This document shows positions 34,146-43,099 of a stretch of 64,000 nucleotides of DNA, piece by piece. Each line of letters begins with the position of its first letter. Within the stretch, counting starts at the first letter, position 1. The DNA comes from Roseibium algicola. Its GTDB lineage: Bacteria; Pseudomonadota; Alphaproteobacteria; Rhizobiales; Stappiaceae. The notes beneath the pieces were generated by a model. It was given only the letters and a program-made list of their open reading frames with translations. It did not search any database and was not told where the DNA came from. Location of the stretch: contig NZ_CP019630.1 in NCBI RefSeq assembly GCF_001999245.1, forward strand, positions 6,043,001 to 6,107,000, in the 5' to 3' direction. The position numbers and the translations under genes are program-made.

Positions 34146-34739
34146 ATGATGGCCTGGCCTCTCCCCGTAACCCTGAAGGGCAGTACCGGCACACTTGCGC
34201 CCTTGAGCCTATCCCACGCCGCCGATCTGTCTGAAGCTGCCGCCGACGGCGAACTGTGGAAGCTTTGGTATACCAGCGTCCCGAAGCCGGATGCCGTTCG
34301 GGCGGAAATTGAAAGACGGCTGTCGCTTCAGGAAGCCGGCTCGATGCTTCCGTTCGCCGTGTTGACGCCAACCGGCAAGGCCGTCGGCATGACCACCTAT
34401 ATGAACATCGATGCGGCCAACAAGCGCTTCGAAATCGGTTCGACCTGGTATCGCAAGGCCGTGCAGCGCACTCGCCTCAACACGGAATGCAAACGCATGC
34501 TGCTGGCACATGCGTTTGAGGAACTGGACTGCATCGCGGTCGAATTCCGAACGCACTTCATGAATCGCCAAAGTCGCGCCGCCATCGAAAGGTTAGGTGC
34601 CAAACTGGATGGTGTTCTGCGATCCCACCAGCGCTCGCCCAACGGAGCGCTCAGGGATACGGCAGTTTATTCGATTCTTCCTCACGAGTGGCCTGCCGTA
34701 AGAGCCGGTCTGGATTTCAAGCTCGAAGCTGGTGCCTGA
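34146..34739 (+). CDS. GNAT acetyltransferase, RimJ/RimL type
   Basis: 197 residues. The N-terminus (LPVTLKGSTGTLAPLSLSHAADLSEAA) and the conserved GNAT core match RimJ/RimL-like N-acetyltransferases: VGMTTYMNIDAANKRFEIGSTWYRKAVQRTRLNTECKRMLLAHAFEELDCIAVEFRTHFMNRQSRAAIERLGAKLDGVLR. It transfers an acetyl group from acetyl-CoA to an alpha-amino group or a small molecule; the acceptor is unknown. ATG 34146 and ATG 34149 are adjacent and equivalent. It is the second gene after the SDR. Confidence 0.9.
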   Translation: MMAWPLPVTLKGSTGTLAPLSLSHAADLSEAAADGELWKLWYTSVPKPDAVRAEIERRLSLQEAGSMLPFAVLTPTGKAVGMTTYMNIDAANKRFEIGSTWYRKAVQRTRLNTECKRMLLAHAFEELDCIAVEFRTHFMNRQSRAAIERLGAKLDGVLRSHQRSPNGALRDTAVYSILPHEWPAVRAGLDFKLEAGA

Positions 34740-34943
34740 CCTCCTTATCCACACAAAGATGTGCGCACGTTGTTTTGCACAGTTTTCTTGTTCTGTTCAC
34801 CGGACCGCAAAGCACACTTTTGCGGAGGACTTGGCAACGCTTCGGTAACACGAAAAGCTCTTCTTCGTATTTGATTCAAATTTTAAGCAAATGTGAGGAA
34901 TTGAAGCGCAGGCTGGTTTCATCGGCAAAAGGATGGATACGCC

Positions 34944-35402
34944 ATGGAACTTTACCGCGCCTGCTACCGAAGCAAGATCAACTGGGGCAACATGCGTCTG
35001 CCCCTGCCCGACGAAATCGACAAGACGTTGCTGCGTATTCGGCGGATCAACAGAAAGGCCGGCGTAACCGGTGCGCTTCTGCTGGTCGATCAGCACATCA
35101 TCCAGGTTCTGGAAGGCCTGACCGGCCCGGTGCTTGATACCGTCTATTGCGTGATGAACGATCCGCGTCTTGAAGCCATCGAGGGCATCATTCACGAACC
35201 GGCGGATTTCCGGCTGTTCCCGAATTCACTGATGTTCTTTCGGGATCTGACCGATGGCCTGGCCGCTTCCAAGCACGACGTGCTGCGCCCTCTGCTTGAC
35301 CACCCTGCCGACGTAACGCGGGAAGAAGCCTACCGGGCGTTCGGACATTTCGCGCAGGAACTTCAGGAAGGCCGCCTGACCAACGACATGTTGATGATCT
35401 GA
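34944..35402 (+). CDS. Single-domain BLUF blue-light photoreceptor
   Basis: 152 residues. The first 95 form a BLUF domain that binds FAD: LYRACYRSKI contains the key Tyr, then IDKTLLRIRRINRKAGVTGALLLVDQHIIQVLEGLTGPVLDTVYCVMNDPRLEAI, which keeps the Asn of the ARxxN region and the Gln before the LEG motif. Tyr and Gln drive the light-dependent hydrogen-bond switch. The C-terminal 50 residues are the short helical cap typical of stand-alone BLUF proteins; there is no output enzyme domain. It must therefore signal by protein contact, and short BLUF proteins are known to control motility or c-di-GMP enzymes. No partner is adjacent. It is unlinked to the photolyase at 27-29 kb except by proximity. 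Confidence 0.88.
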   Translation: MELYRACYRSKINWGNMRLPLPDEIDKTLLRIRRINRKAGVTGALLLVDQHIIQVLEGLTGPVLDTVYCVMNDPRLEAIEGIIHEPADFRLFPNSLMFFRDLTDGLAASKHDVLRPLLDHPADVTREEAYRAFGHFAQELQEGRLTNDMLMI

Positions 35403-35539
35403 GCCGCTCCGGGTTTTCTGCCGCGGAGCCCCAGCTCATCACATGTTTCGCAAAATTATCCGGTTCGTGGCCGTAGGGTCCTAGTCCGATTGCCAGGCAT
35501 GCCGATATTGTGCGCCCTTGTTAACTGGGGGATTGCATC

Positions 35540-36709
35540 ATGTCAGGCAGGTTCGCCGGCCTTCAGCCGGTATCAGCCGGCTTTCTTGCCGCCATTGTCG
35601 GCTTTGCAAGTTCATTCGCTATCGTCATTCAAGGACTGACAGCAGCCGGCGCTTCCCCAGCCGAAGCAACCAGCGGCCTGATGGCGCTATCCATTTCCAT
35701 GGGCCTTTGCGCGATCGTTGCCTCCGTCGCCACGAAGATCCCCGTCAGCATCGCGTGGTCGACACCCGGTGCCGCGCTCCTTGCGACAGCCGGCCCGCTC
35801 GAAGGAGGCTTTTCGGCAGCCGTTGGTGCTTTTCTGGTTTGTGGCGCGCTTATCGTACTCGCGGGCCTGATCAAGCCTTTCGGGCGGGCGGTCGCAGCCA
35901 TTCCGGCACCACTTGCCAACGCGATGCTGGCAGGGGTCCTGTTCGGACTTTGCCTTGCGCCGGTAAGAGCCGTCGCAGAACTGCCTTACAGCGCACTAGC
36001 CATCATTGCCGTCTGGGCGATTGCCCTGGGCTTTTTCAGGCTCTTCGCGGTTCCCCTTGCCATGGTCATGACATTCGCGATCGGCCTTTGGAGCAGCGGC
36101 CCGATCGACCTGAGCAACGTCCAGCCGATCACCGAACCAGTCTGGATCGCACCCTCGTTTTCTCTGGAAGCATTGATCAGTATCGCGCTGCCGCTCTTCA
36201 TCGTAACGATGGCGTCCCAGAACATCCCGGGTGTCGCTGTGCTGTCCGCCTATGGCTACCACCCCAAAAGCGGTCCGCTTTTCACTCTCTCCGGCGTCTT
36301 CAGTGTGTTGTCCGCCCCATTCGGCGGACATGCGGTCAACCTTGCTGCCATCACGGCAGCAATGTGCGCGGGTGAAGATGCGCACAAGGATCCGGCAAAG
36401 CGTTACTGGGCAGCCGTGACCGCAGGTGCGGTCTACATCCTGTTCGGCCTATTCGCAGGGCTGGTGATGGCCTTTGTTGCGGCCACGCCGACTATCCTGA
36501 TCGAAGCCGTTGCGGGATTGGCCCTGCTGGGTGCTTTTACCTTTTCCATCAGCGAAGCCACAAAGGCTCCCGCGGACAGGGACAGTGCCATCATTACCTT
36601 CATGGTGACGGCTTCCGGGGTTAGTTTCCTCGGTGTTTCGGGTGCATTCTGGGGACTGCTGGCCGGCGGTGCCTTCATGGCACTTTCGCGAACCAAAACG
36701 GCAAAGTAA
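35540..36709 (+). CDS. BenE-family benzoate/H+ symporter-like transporter
   Basis: 389 residues, about 12 hydrophobic segments. Family landmarks are SAGFLAAIVGFASSFAIVIQGL, a segment beginning SIAWSTPGAALLAT, PLFIVTMASQNIPGVAVLSAYGY and FGGHAVNLAAITAAMC. BenE proteins import benzoate with protons at the inner membrane. No benzoate catabolic genes are present in the window, so the real substrate may be another carboxylate. It starts with a GTG/ATG cluster; ATG 35540 is used. fdhD begins 61 bases downstream in the same direction, so read-through into the Moco genes is possible. Confidence 0.88.
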   Translation: MSGRFAGLQPVSAGFLAAIVGFASSFAIVIQGLTAAGASPAEATSGLMALSISMGLCAIVASVATKIPVSIAWSTPGAALLATAGPLEGGFSAAVGAFLVCGALIVLAGLIKPFGRAVAAIPAPLANAMLAGVLFGLCLAPVRAVAELPYSALAIIAVWAIALGFFRLFAVPLAMVMTFAIGLWSSGPIDLSNVQPITEPVWIAPSFSLEALISIALPLFIVTMASQNIPGVAVLSAYGYHPKSGPLFTLSGVFSVLSAPFGGHAVNLAAITAAMCAGEDAHKDPAKRYWAAVTAGAVYILFGLFAGLVMAFVAATPTILIEAVAGLALLGAFTFSISEATKAPADRDSAIITFMVTASGVSFLGVSGAFWGLLAGGAFMALSRTKTAK

Positions 36710-36770
36710 CACCTTGCCCCGCGGCAATCGCGTCCCATAGTGTTGAGACAATCGAAGCAAATGGAGTCGT

Positions 36771-37655
36771 TTGCCTGTGTCAGGCTCATATGTGCTGCAA
36801 CCCGACCCGGAAGATTCGCGTCTTTCGACGTCCGTAACCGGTATCGATCAGAACGGACAGCCGGTCGAAACGCGTGTCGTGACGGAAAAACCCCTGACCC
36901 TCTACCTGAATTCTCAGGAAGTGGTCACCATGATGACCATTGGCGATCATCCGGACCTTCTCGCCGTCGGTTATCTGAAAAACCAGAACATGCTGGCCGA
37001 AGACGATGTCATCACCGGCATCGACCATGACGACGATCTGGATGTTGTGGTGGTTCGCACCGAGCGCGAAACCAATTTCGAGGAAAAGCTGAAGAAGAAG
37101 GTTCGCACCTCCGGCTGCGCCCAGGGCACGGTCTTCGGCGATGTCATGGACGGCTTCGATACCGTTCAACTCGACGAGGACGCCCGTCTAAACACTTCCT
37201 GGCTCTATGCGCTGACCAAAACCATCAACACAACACCTTCCCTCTATCTCGAGGCGGGGGCGATCCATGGCTGTGTTCTGTGCCAGGAAGACCGTGCGCT
37301 GGTCTACATGGAAGATGTCGGCCGCCACAATGCGGTCGACAAGATCGCAGGCTGGATGGTCCTGAACGACATCCCCGCGCACGACAAGATCTTCTATACC
37401 ACTGGCAGACTGACCTCCGAAATGGTCATCAAGACCGTGATGATGGGCATTCCGATCCTCGTGTCACGCTCGGGGTTTACCGCCTGGGGCGTCGAACTCG
37501 CACGCAAGGCCGGCCTTACGCTGATCGGCCGCGCACGCGGCAAGCGGTTCGTTGCCTTGTCCGGTCACGACAGGATCGTGTTCGACATGTCCGCAAGCGA
37601 CGTGGAAGACGAGCCGGATACGGCCCGCCGAAAAGGGAGCGTCCCGGCAGAATGA
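36771..37655 (+). CDS. fdhD: FdhD sulfurtransferase for formate dehydrogenase
   Basis: 294 residues from TTG 36771 (a GTG at 36777 is equally possible; GGAG lies just upstream). FdhD passes sulfur from IscS-type desulfurase to the molybdenum cofactor of formate dehydrogenases. Visible blocks are TEKPLTLYLN, MTIGDHPDLLAVGYL, RTSGCAQGTVFG with the key Cys, HGCVLCQ, EDVGRHNAVDKIAGW, YTTGRLTSEMVIKTV and ISRSG-like LVSRSGFTAWGVELARKAGLTLIG. Its stop overlaps the mobA start (ATGA). The formate dehydrogenase itself is not in the window. Confidence 0.94.
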   Translation: MPVSGSYVLQPDPEDSRLSTSVTGIDQNGQPVETRVVTEKPLTLYLNSQEVVTMMTIGDHPDLLAVGYLKNQNMLAEDDVITGIDHDDDLDVVVVRTERETNFEEKLKKKVRTSGCAQGTVFGDVMDGFDTVQLDEDARLNTSWLYALTKTINTTPSLYLEAGAIHGCVLCQEDRALVYMEDVGRHNAVDKIAGWMVLNDIPAHDKIFYTTGRLTSEMVIKTVMMGIPILVSRSGFTAWGVELARKAGLTLIGRARGKRFVALSGHDRIVFDMSASDVEDEPDTARRKGSVPAE

Positions 37656-38305
37656 CCAGACACAAGAAGACCCTTGAGAGCAGCAAGGTGCTTGGTTGCG
37701 TACTTGCCGGCGGCCAATCCCGCAGAATGGGCGGCGGCGACAAGAGCCTGATGGATCTTGGCGGCAAGACGATGCTTGATATGATCCTCGCCCGTCTGAA
37801 ACCGCAGCTGCACGATATAATCCTGAACGCCAATGGTGACCCTGACCGGTTTGCGCGCTTTCAGCTGCCTGTTGCCGCTGATCCGGTAGGCGATTTCGCA
37901 GGACCGCTGGCAGGTGTCCTGGCCGGCATGACTTATGCTCACAACGAACGACCGGATATCACCCATGTGATTTCGGTAGCCGGTGACACGCCGTTTTTCC
38001 CTACCAGCCTTGTCAGCCGGTTCTGTGCTGCAGTCCCCGGTGACAGACCGGTCATTGCCCTCGCCTCCTCTGCGGACAAGCTCCACCCTGTCTTCGGCCT
38101 CTGGCCTGTCAGCCTGAAAGCGGATCTCGAGGATTGGCTGCAATCCGGCAAGACAGGCAAGGTGCTTGCCTTTGTCGACTGTTACGACAGTGTCGAAGTC
38201 GCCTTCGATGCGGATCCCGACAGCGGGTTGGACCCCTTCTTCAATGCCAACAAACCTGATGACCTTTCGACTGTCAGAGACGCGCTGAGCTTACATTCCA
38301 GATGA
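37652..38305 (+). CDS. mobA: Molybdenum cofactor guanylyltransferase MobA
   Basis: 217 residues. It adds GMP to Mo-molybdopterin to make the MGD cofactor. The nucleotidyltransferase start is clear: LGCVLAGGQSRRMGGGDKSLMDLGGKTMLD, then ADPVGDFAGPLAGVLAGM, SVAGDTPFFP and LHPVFGLWP. The ATG overlaps the fdhD stop by four bases, and its own stop overlaps mobB in the same way, so translation is coupled along the operon. The CTP-specific homologue MocA is excluded with moderate confidence by the mobA-mobB-moeA order. Confidence 0.95.
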   Translation: MTRHKKTLESSKVLGCVLAGGQSRRMGGGDKSLMDLGGKTMLDMILARLKPQLHDIILNANGDPDRFARFQLPVAADPVGDFAGPLAGVLAGMTYAHNERPDITHVISVAGDTPFFPTSLVSRFCAAVPGDRPVIALASSADKLHPVFGLWPVSLKADLEDWLQSGKTGKVLAFVDCYDSVEVAFDADPDSGLDPFFNANKPDDLSTVRDALSLHSR

Positions 38306-38823
38306 CCACCACCCCTGTATTCGGCATCACCGGCTGGAAGAATTCCGGCAAGACACAACTCGTGGCGAGCCTCGTGGCCGAGTTCTCCGCGCGGGGCCTG
38401 AAGGTTTCGACCGTAAAGCATGCTCATCACGGCTTCGATATCGACAAGCCGGGCACGGACAGTTTCCGACACCGCGAAGCAGGTGCAGTGGAAGTTGCAC
38501 TGGTGTCCGGACGCCGCTGGGCCCTGATGCATGAACTGAAAGAGGAAGACGAGCCGCCGTTGGAAGACGTCCTTGAGCGGCTTGCTCCCTGCGACCTGAT
38601 CCTGATCGAAGGCTACAAGAGCGAACCCCATCCGAAGATCGAGGCACGCAGAACCGAGGCAAGCGAACGCGGCCCTCTTGCCGTTTCCGATCCGAATATT
38701 CTGGCCATCGCAACCGATCACGATTTACCGGACGAGGTGTTGCCGGTGTTTCATCTGGACGACATTGCCGCCATGGCGAATTTCATCGAGACCCATCTCG
38801 GGCTGAAAAGGTCGACAACATGA
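38302..38823 (+). CDS. mobB: Molybdopterin-guanine dinucleotide biosynthesis adaptor MobB
   Basis: 173 residues. A P-loop GTP-binding protein that assists MobA: FGITGWKNSGKTQLVASLVAEF (Walker A), VSTVKHAHHGFDID, then DLILIEGYKSEPHPKIEARR, all diagnostic. It is not essential for MGD synthesis in E. coli. ATGA overlaps occur on both sides (mobA upstream, moeA downstream). Confidence 0.95.
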   Translation: MTTTPVFGITGWKNSGKTQLVASLVAEFSARGLKVSTVKHAHHGFDIDKPGTDSFRHREAGAVEVALVSGRRWALMHELKEEDEPPLEDVLERLAPCDLILIEGYKSEPHPKIEARRTEASERGPLAVSDPNILAIATDHDLPDEVLPVFHLDDIAAMANFIETHLGLKRSTT

Positions 38824-40097
38824 CCGGCAAACAGCTTCTGGATGACTGCTTCCTGCACGACAAGGACCGCCTGCGCCACCACGAGGCGCTGGAGATCCTG
38901 AAACAGCGGCTGCATTGCATTGCCGAGACCGAAACCGTGCCCCTGCAGGATGCCGCCGAACGCATCCTTGCAAGTATGGTAACCGCTCCCCGCAACGTGC
39001 CACTGGCCGACAATTCGGCCGTTGACGGTTACGCCTTCCGCATCGCCGATTTCGAGGAAGCCGGAGGTTTCTTCCGTCTGGAACAGAGGATAGCTGCAGG
39101 GCACGCGAGCAACGCCGACCTTGGCCCATGGGCTGCAGCCCGGATCTTTACTGGAGCGGTGATGCCACCCGGTGCGGATACGGTCGCCATGCAGGAAGAT
39201 TGTGAAACGCACCAGCAGGATGGGCAGGACTTCGTGATCGTGCCGCAAGGCCTGAAAACGGGTGCCAACCGCCGCAAGGCGGGAGAAGACGTGGCGGAGG
39301 GAACGACGCTGCTGAGCCCCGGTCAGCGCTTGCGCCCGCAAGATATCGCGGCAATCGCGTCCACCGGACAGGCAGACGTTTCCGTTTACCGGAAACTGAA
39401 GGTGGCCCTTGTGTCGACAGGCGACGAGCTACGCCGGCCCGGCGACCTTATCACGCTCGGAGACGTTTACGATTCCAACCACTTTCTGCTGCGCAGCCTG
39501 TGCGCAACGCTTCCTGTCGAGATCGACGATCTGGGCATTCTGAAAGATGACGCCGACGCCCTTGAAGAGGTGCTTTCGACGGCAGCAGCCAGCCATGACG
39601 TGATCCTGACCACCGGCGGAGCAAGCCGCGGCGAGGAAGATCACATGCTCAAGGTTCTGGACAAGATCGGAAAACGCCACATGTGGCAGCTTGCTATCAA
39701 GCCTGGCCGCCCGATGATGTTCGGAAATATCGGATCCTGCGTTGTCCTCGGACTGCCGGGAAACCCGGTTGCCGCGATGGTCTGTTTTCTGCTCTATGCA
39801 CGGCCGGTCTTCAGCGTTCTTGGCGGAGGTGCCTTTCTGGAGCCACAGGCCTTTCAGGTTCCGGCAGCCTTCGAAGTTCCCAAGAAAAAGCCGGACCGCC
39901 GAGAGTTCTACCGTGCCTATCTGAAGCCTCGTCCAGACGGATCACTTGCAGCGCATAAATTCCAGCGCGACGGCTCCGGCCTGATCACTGGCCTGCGCGA
40001 GGCCGACGGTCTTATCGAAATACCTGAAGACGTGACCTCGATCCGCAAGGGTGAGCTGGTGTCCTTCCTGCCCTTCTCCGGGTTCGGACTGCGCTGA
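38820..40097 (+). CDS. moeA: Molybdopterin molybdotransferase MoeA
   Basis: 425 residues, normal for MoeA. It inserts molybdate into adenylylated molybdopterin. Conserved parts are VPLADNSAVDGYAFR, FTGAVMPPGADTVAMQED, KAGEDVAEG, VALVSTGDELRRPGD with DVYDSN, ILTTGGASRGEEDH, PGRPMMFG and LGLPGNPVAAMVCF. It is the last gene of the coupled fdhD-mobA-mobB-moeA operon. The first 20 residues (GKQLLDDCFLHDKDRLRHHEAL) extend slightly beyond E. coli MoeA, a feature common in alphaproteobacteria as far as I recall. MogA/MoaB is not in the window. Confidence 0.95.
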   Translation: MTGKQLLDDCFLHDKDRLRHHEALEILKQRLHCIAETETVPLQDAAERILASMVTAPRNVPLADNSAVDGYAFRIADFEEAGGFFRLEQRIAAGHASNADLGPWAAARIFTGAVMPPGADTVAMQEDCETHQQDGQDFVIVPQGLKTGANRRKAGEDVAEGTTLLSPGQRLRPQDIAAIASTGQADVSVYRKLKVALVSTGDELRRPGDLITLGDVYDSNHFLLRSLCATLPVEIDDLGILKDDADALEEVLSTAAASHDVILTTGGASRGEEDHMLKVLDKIGKRHMWQLAIKPGRPMMFGNIGSCVVLGLPGNPVAAMVCFLLYARPVFSVLGGGAFLEPQAFQVPAAFEVPKKKPDRREFYRAYLKPRPDGSLAAHKFQRDGSGLITGLREADGLIEIPEDVTSIRKGELVSFLPFSGFGLR

Positions 40098-40115
40098 CCC
40101 GGCAGCGTTGCCGGG
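40098..40115. terminator. Stem-loop immediately after moeA
   Basis: CCCGGCA and TGCCGGG with a GCGT loop, starting right at the moeA stop and 19 bases from the end of the converging hydrolase gene. No U-tract. Confidence 0.5.
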
Positions 40116-40133
40116 CCAGCGAGAGGTTCTTCG

Positions 40134-41129
40134 TTAGTAGGCGTAGGGCCAGTTGGCCGGGACGAAGCGATAACCCTCGCCGTCCTTTGCAACGCGGCCC
40201 ATACCGGGGAACGGAATATGCGCGCCTGCAAAGAACAACTTGTCGGCGGCGGCCTGGTCCAGGAATGTCTTGCGTGTCGACACTGCCTGCCCTGGATCAA
40301 TGTCGAACCCGATACCCCAGTCCGGCCGGTTGAACTGATAGACGGCCATATGAACGATATCGCCCGCAATCACGAGGGTTTCGCCGTTGCTGTCGAACAG
40401 ATAGCCGGTATGCCCCGGCGTGTGCCCCGGGAGAGCCATCGGCCGGATGCCGGACAGGATTTCCTTGTCGCCGGAAATCAGGGTCTGGCTGTCCTTGTAG
40501 GCATCGGCAGCCTTGCGAGCACCGAGGAAGAACGGTTTGAACTGCTCGGGAGCGCCGTTCATTGCCGCATCATCGTACCAGAAGGCCTTGTCCACCTCCG
40601 GGAGGATCAGTTCCGCATTCTTGAACACCTTGTTGCCGTCACCATCGATCACGCCGAAGAGGTGGTCCGGATGCATGTGGGTGATCAACAGCGCGTCCAC
40701 CTGATCGGGTGATACACCTGCGGCTGCCAAGGCATCCGGCAGACGCCCCATGGTCGGGCCCAGAGCATCCGAAGTGCCGGCATCGACAAGGATCAGCCGA
40801 TCACCGGTGTTGACGAGGTAGGCATTGACGGGAATACGCAATGCCTCACCTTCAACCATGGCTGCATCTCTCAGGCGCTGCCCTTCTGATGCGTCGTAGC
40901 CGATCACCAGTTCCGGCGTGACATCGAGATAGCCGTCGAGCAAGGCGGTGATTTCAAGATCGCCGACCTTGTAGCGGAGTGCACCTGCCATCGGCTTTCC
41001 GACCTGATCGACAGCGGCCTCTGCGGGTGCGGAAAGAAAAGTGACACCACCGGCAGCGGCGAGCGCCCCTGCCCCGGCAGCCGCACCAAGCAGCGAACGT
41101 CTGGAAACGGAAATCTGTGAAGTGGTCAT
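40134..41129 (-). CDS. Tat-exported metallo-beta-lactamase-fold hydrolase
   Basis: 331 residues. Twin-arginine signal SRRSLLGAAAGAGALAAAGGVTF, so the folded metalloenzyme is exported. The MBL signature THMHPDHLFG supplies three metal ligands (H-x-H-x-D-H). RLILVDAGTSDALGP precedes it, and LPGHTPGHTGYLF and IVHMAVYQFN follow with further ligands. The arrangement resembles AHL-lactonase-like/AttM-type and organophosphate-hydrolase-like members, but the substrate cannot be told. GGGAGG lies 6 bases before the ATG. It is divergent from a LysR gene 178 bases away, its probable regulator. Confidence 0.9.
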   Translation of the reverse strand: MTTSQISVSRRSLLGAAAGAGALAAAGGVTFLSAPAEAAVDQVGKPMAGALRYKVGDLEITALLDGYLDVTPELVIGYDASEGQRLRDAAMVEGEALRIPVNAYLVNTGDRLILVDAGTSDALGPTMGRLPDALAAAGVSPDQVDALLITHMHPDHLFGVIDGDGNKVFKNAELILPEVDKAFWYDDAAMNGAPEQFKPFFLGARKAADAYKDSQTLISGDKEILSGIRPMALPGHTPGHTGYLFDSNGETLVIAGDIVHMAVYQFNRPDWGIGFDIDPGQAVSTRKTFLDQAAADKLFFAGAHIPFPGMGRVAKDGEGYRFVPANWPYAY

Positions 41130-41306
41130 AATTGGCCTCCCGGCTCGACCTGATGGAAAACTTTGACGCTCGAACCGTTGGATCGGTCCGGCAGTCCTAA
41201 AAGTGTTTCATTGGCTTTGTTTTTAAAGCAGCCAATATCTTATATTACTCATAACCCGTGCTTATGTATGAGGTCGCTCTTCACTCGCTCTCCAACTGGG
41301 GCCGCC

Positions 41307-42218
41307 ATGGACAAGCTTTCCTCCCTTTCCGGCTTTGTGCAGGCTGTCAATCTCGGCAGCTTCTCGGCAGCTGCAAAGCTTCTCGGCATCTCGCAACCTG
41401 CCGTCAGCCAGCAGGTTCGGGCGCTTGAAGACGATCTGGGCATCAGACTGCTGAACCGGACCACACGTCAACTCAGCCTGACGGAAGCCGGGGAACGCTA
41501 TTATGCCTATGCAAGGGATATTCTGGAGCGCCTCGATGAGGCCGACCGCTCGGTTCAGAGCGAGGAGGCCCAGATGTCCGGCCCGCTATCGGTGGGGCTG
41601 CCTCTTGGCTTTGCGGAAACAATCCTTTCGGACTTCCTGATCCGCTTCAAGAAGGATCATCCCGGCATCCTGCTGGATGTGTCGTTGTCCGACCAGTTTG
41701 TCGATGTCATCCAGCAACGGCTCGATGTGGCAATCCGCATGGGTGAGATCGAGGATGACCGGCTGATTGTTCGAAGGCTCGGGCTTGCTCAGCGCTGCCT
41801 GGTGGCATCACCAGACTATCTGGATAAACGTGGACGCCCTGTCCATCCCGACGAGCTGCCCGATCACGATTACTTGCTTTACAAGAACATTGCGACCGGG
41901 AACCGGGTTCCGTTCATCAGTCCGATCGGTGAAAAGTTGTCTATCAAGATCACGCCGACAATGCTGGTCAACAACTCTTCGACCCTGCGCCGTGCGGCAC
42001 TCGCCGGTCTCGGAATTGCGCTCTCCAATCGCTGGCTTATCGAGCCGTACCTGCGAACGGGAGACCTGGAAGTGGTGCTGCCACAATGGCAATACCCGCC
42101 GCATCCGGTCCATGCGGTCTATCCGTCCAATCGGTTCATTCCGCTGAAAGTGCGCCGGTTTGTCGACAGCCTTTATAGCTTTTTCGAAGACGAAGGCGCA
42201 TTCCAGTACGCCGGCTAG
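41307..42218 (+). CDS. LysR-family regulator, divergent from the MBL hydrolase
   Basis: 303 residues. N-terminal winged helix: LSSLSGFVQAVNLGSFSAAAKLLGISQPAVSQQVRALEDDLGIRLLNRTTRQLSLTEAG. The C-terminal effector domain includes GLPLGFAETILSDFLIRFKKDHPGI and LLVNNSSTLRRAALAGLGIAL-like sequence, typical of the AaeR/PtxR-like subgroup. ATG 41307 starts at the fold; upstream in-frame starts (41268, 41163) lack support. Its neighbour on the opposite strand is the exported MBL hydrolase. A TCTTATATTACTCATAA-type AT-rich stretch between them is a plausible regulatory region. The effector is unknown. Confidence 0.93.
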   Translation: MDKLSSLSGFVQAVNLGSFSAAAKLLGISQPAVSQQVRALEDDLGIRLLNRTTRQLSLTEAGERYYAYARDILERLDEADRSVQSEEAQMSGPLSVGLPLGFAETILSDFLIRFKKDHPGILLDVSLSDQFVDVIQQRLDVAIRMGEIEDDRLIVRRLGLAQRCLVASPDYLDKRGRPVHPDELPDHDYLLYKNIATGNRVPFISPIGEKLSIKITPTMLVNNSSTLRRAALAGLGIALSNRWLIEPYLRTGDLEVVLPQWQYPPHPVHAVYPSNRFIPLKVRRFVDSLYSFFEDEGAFQYAG

Positions 42219-42327
42219 CCTGCTTCAGGCACTAGTGATTTTCAGCAACATGAGGATACTGCCTTGGCCAGCGACGCGGTTACGGCCTGATGGCCGCCCG
42301 GCGGCTGGCGCCGGGCTGGCAGGAATC

Positions 42328-42969
42328 TCACTCGGTATCGACGACCCAGGTTTCCTTGAGTGCAGCCACTTCCCAGACTTTCCAGGCCTCGGTTGCCTTC
42401 ATGGCTTCGCTGTATTTGCTCACCACAGGGTCGTTGGATAGCTGGTAGGTCTCGAAACGGCTGACGACGGGTGCATACATGGCGTCGGCAATCGTGAAAT
42501 CGCCAAACAGAAAAGGACCTCCTGACGCTTCCAGGCATTCTTTCCAGACGGTCACGATGCGGTTGACCTCACCCTTAACCGCGTCGCTGACGGCTTTTGC
42601 CGCTACGGGGCGCTGCATGTTCATGGAACATTCGCTGCGAAGAGCGGTAAAACCGGAATGCATCTCCGCCGAGATGGACCGTGCCCAGGCGCGTTTGGCC
42701 TTGTCCGTTGGCCACAGGCCTTTGTCCGGAAAGCAGTCGGCGACATATTCCAGGATCGCCAGGCTGTCCCACACCGTCAGGGTGCCATCCTTGAGCACCG
42801 GTACTTTTCTGCTTGGTGAAAATGCCGCGAATTCCGGATTTCCATTCTCGAAATCGAAAGGAACCAGGGTCTCCCGGAAGGGAATATCCTTATGCCTGAG
42901 AGCGATCCACGGTCTGAATGACCAGGAGGAGTAGTTCTTGTTTCCGATGAAAAGTTCGTAGTCCGACAT
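42328..42969 (-). CDS. Glutathione S-transferase
   Basis: 213 residues. The N-terminal thioredoxin-like domain has KNYSSWSFRPWIALRHKDIPF, with the Ser of zeta/beta-like bacterial GSTs as likely catalytic residue. FSPSRKVPVLKDG contains the cis-Pro, and VWDSLAILEYVADCFP the Asp-Ser pair that holds the gamma-glutamyl group. The C-terminal helical domain includes FGDFTIADAMYAPVV. It conjugates or transfers glutathione; the substrate is unknown. ATG 42969 has AAGGG upstream. It is divergent from the small sigma-54-linked gene. Confidence 0.92.
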   Translation of the reverse strand: MSDYELFIGNKNYSSWSFRPWIALRHKDIPFRETLVPFDFENGNPEFAAFSPSRKVPVLKDGTLTVWDSLAILEYVADCFPDKGLWPTDKAKRAWARSISAEMHSGFTALRSECSMNMQRPVAAKAVSDAVKGEVNRIVTVWKECLEASGGPFLFGDFTIADAMYAPVVSRFETYQLSNDPVVSKYSEAMKATEAWKVWEVAALKETWVVDTE

Positions 42970-43099
42970 TGCAGGGCCCTTTTCCGAAACCCGGCAGAAA
43001 TAACCATGTGTCACCGGGTAGTCTTTTCCTAGGAAGTTCGGCTTCCAGCATCAAATTCAATAAGTTCATGAGATTCATCAGGGTTTTTAATATCCCCTC

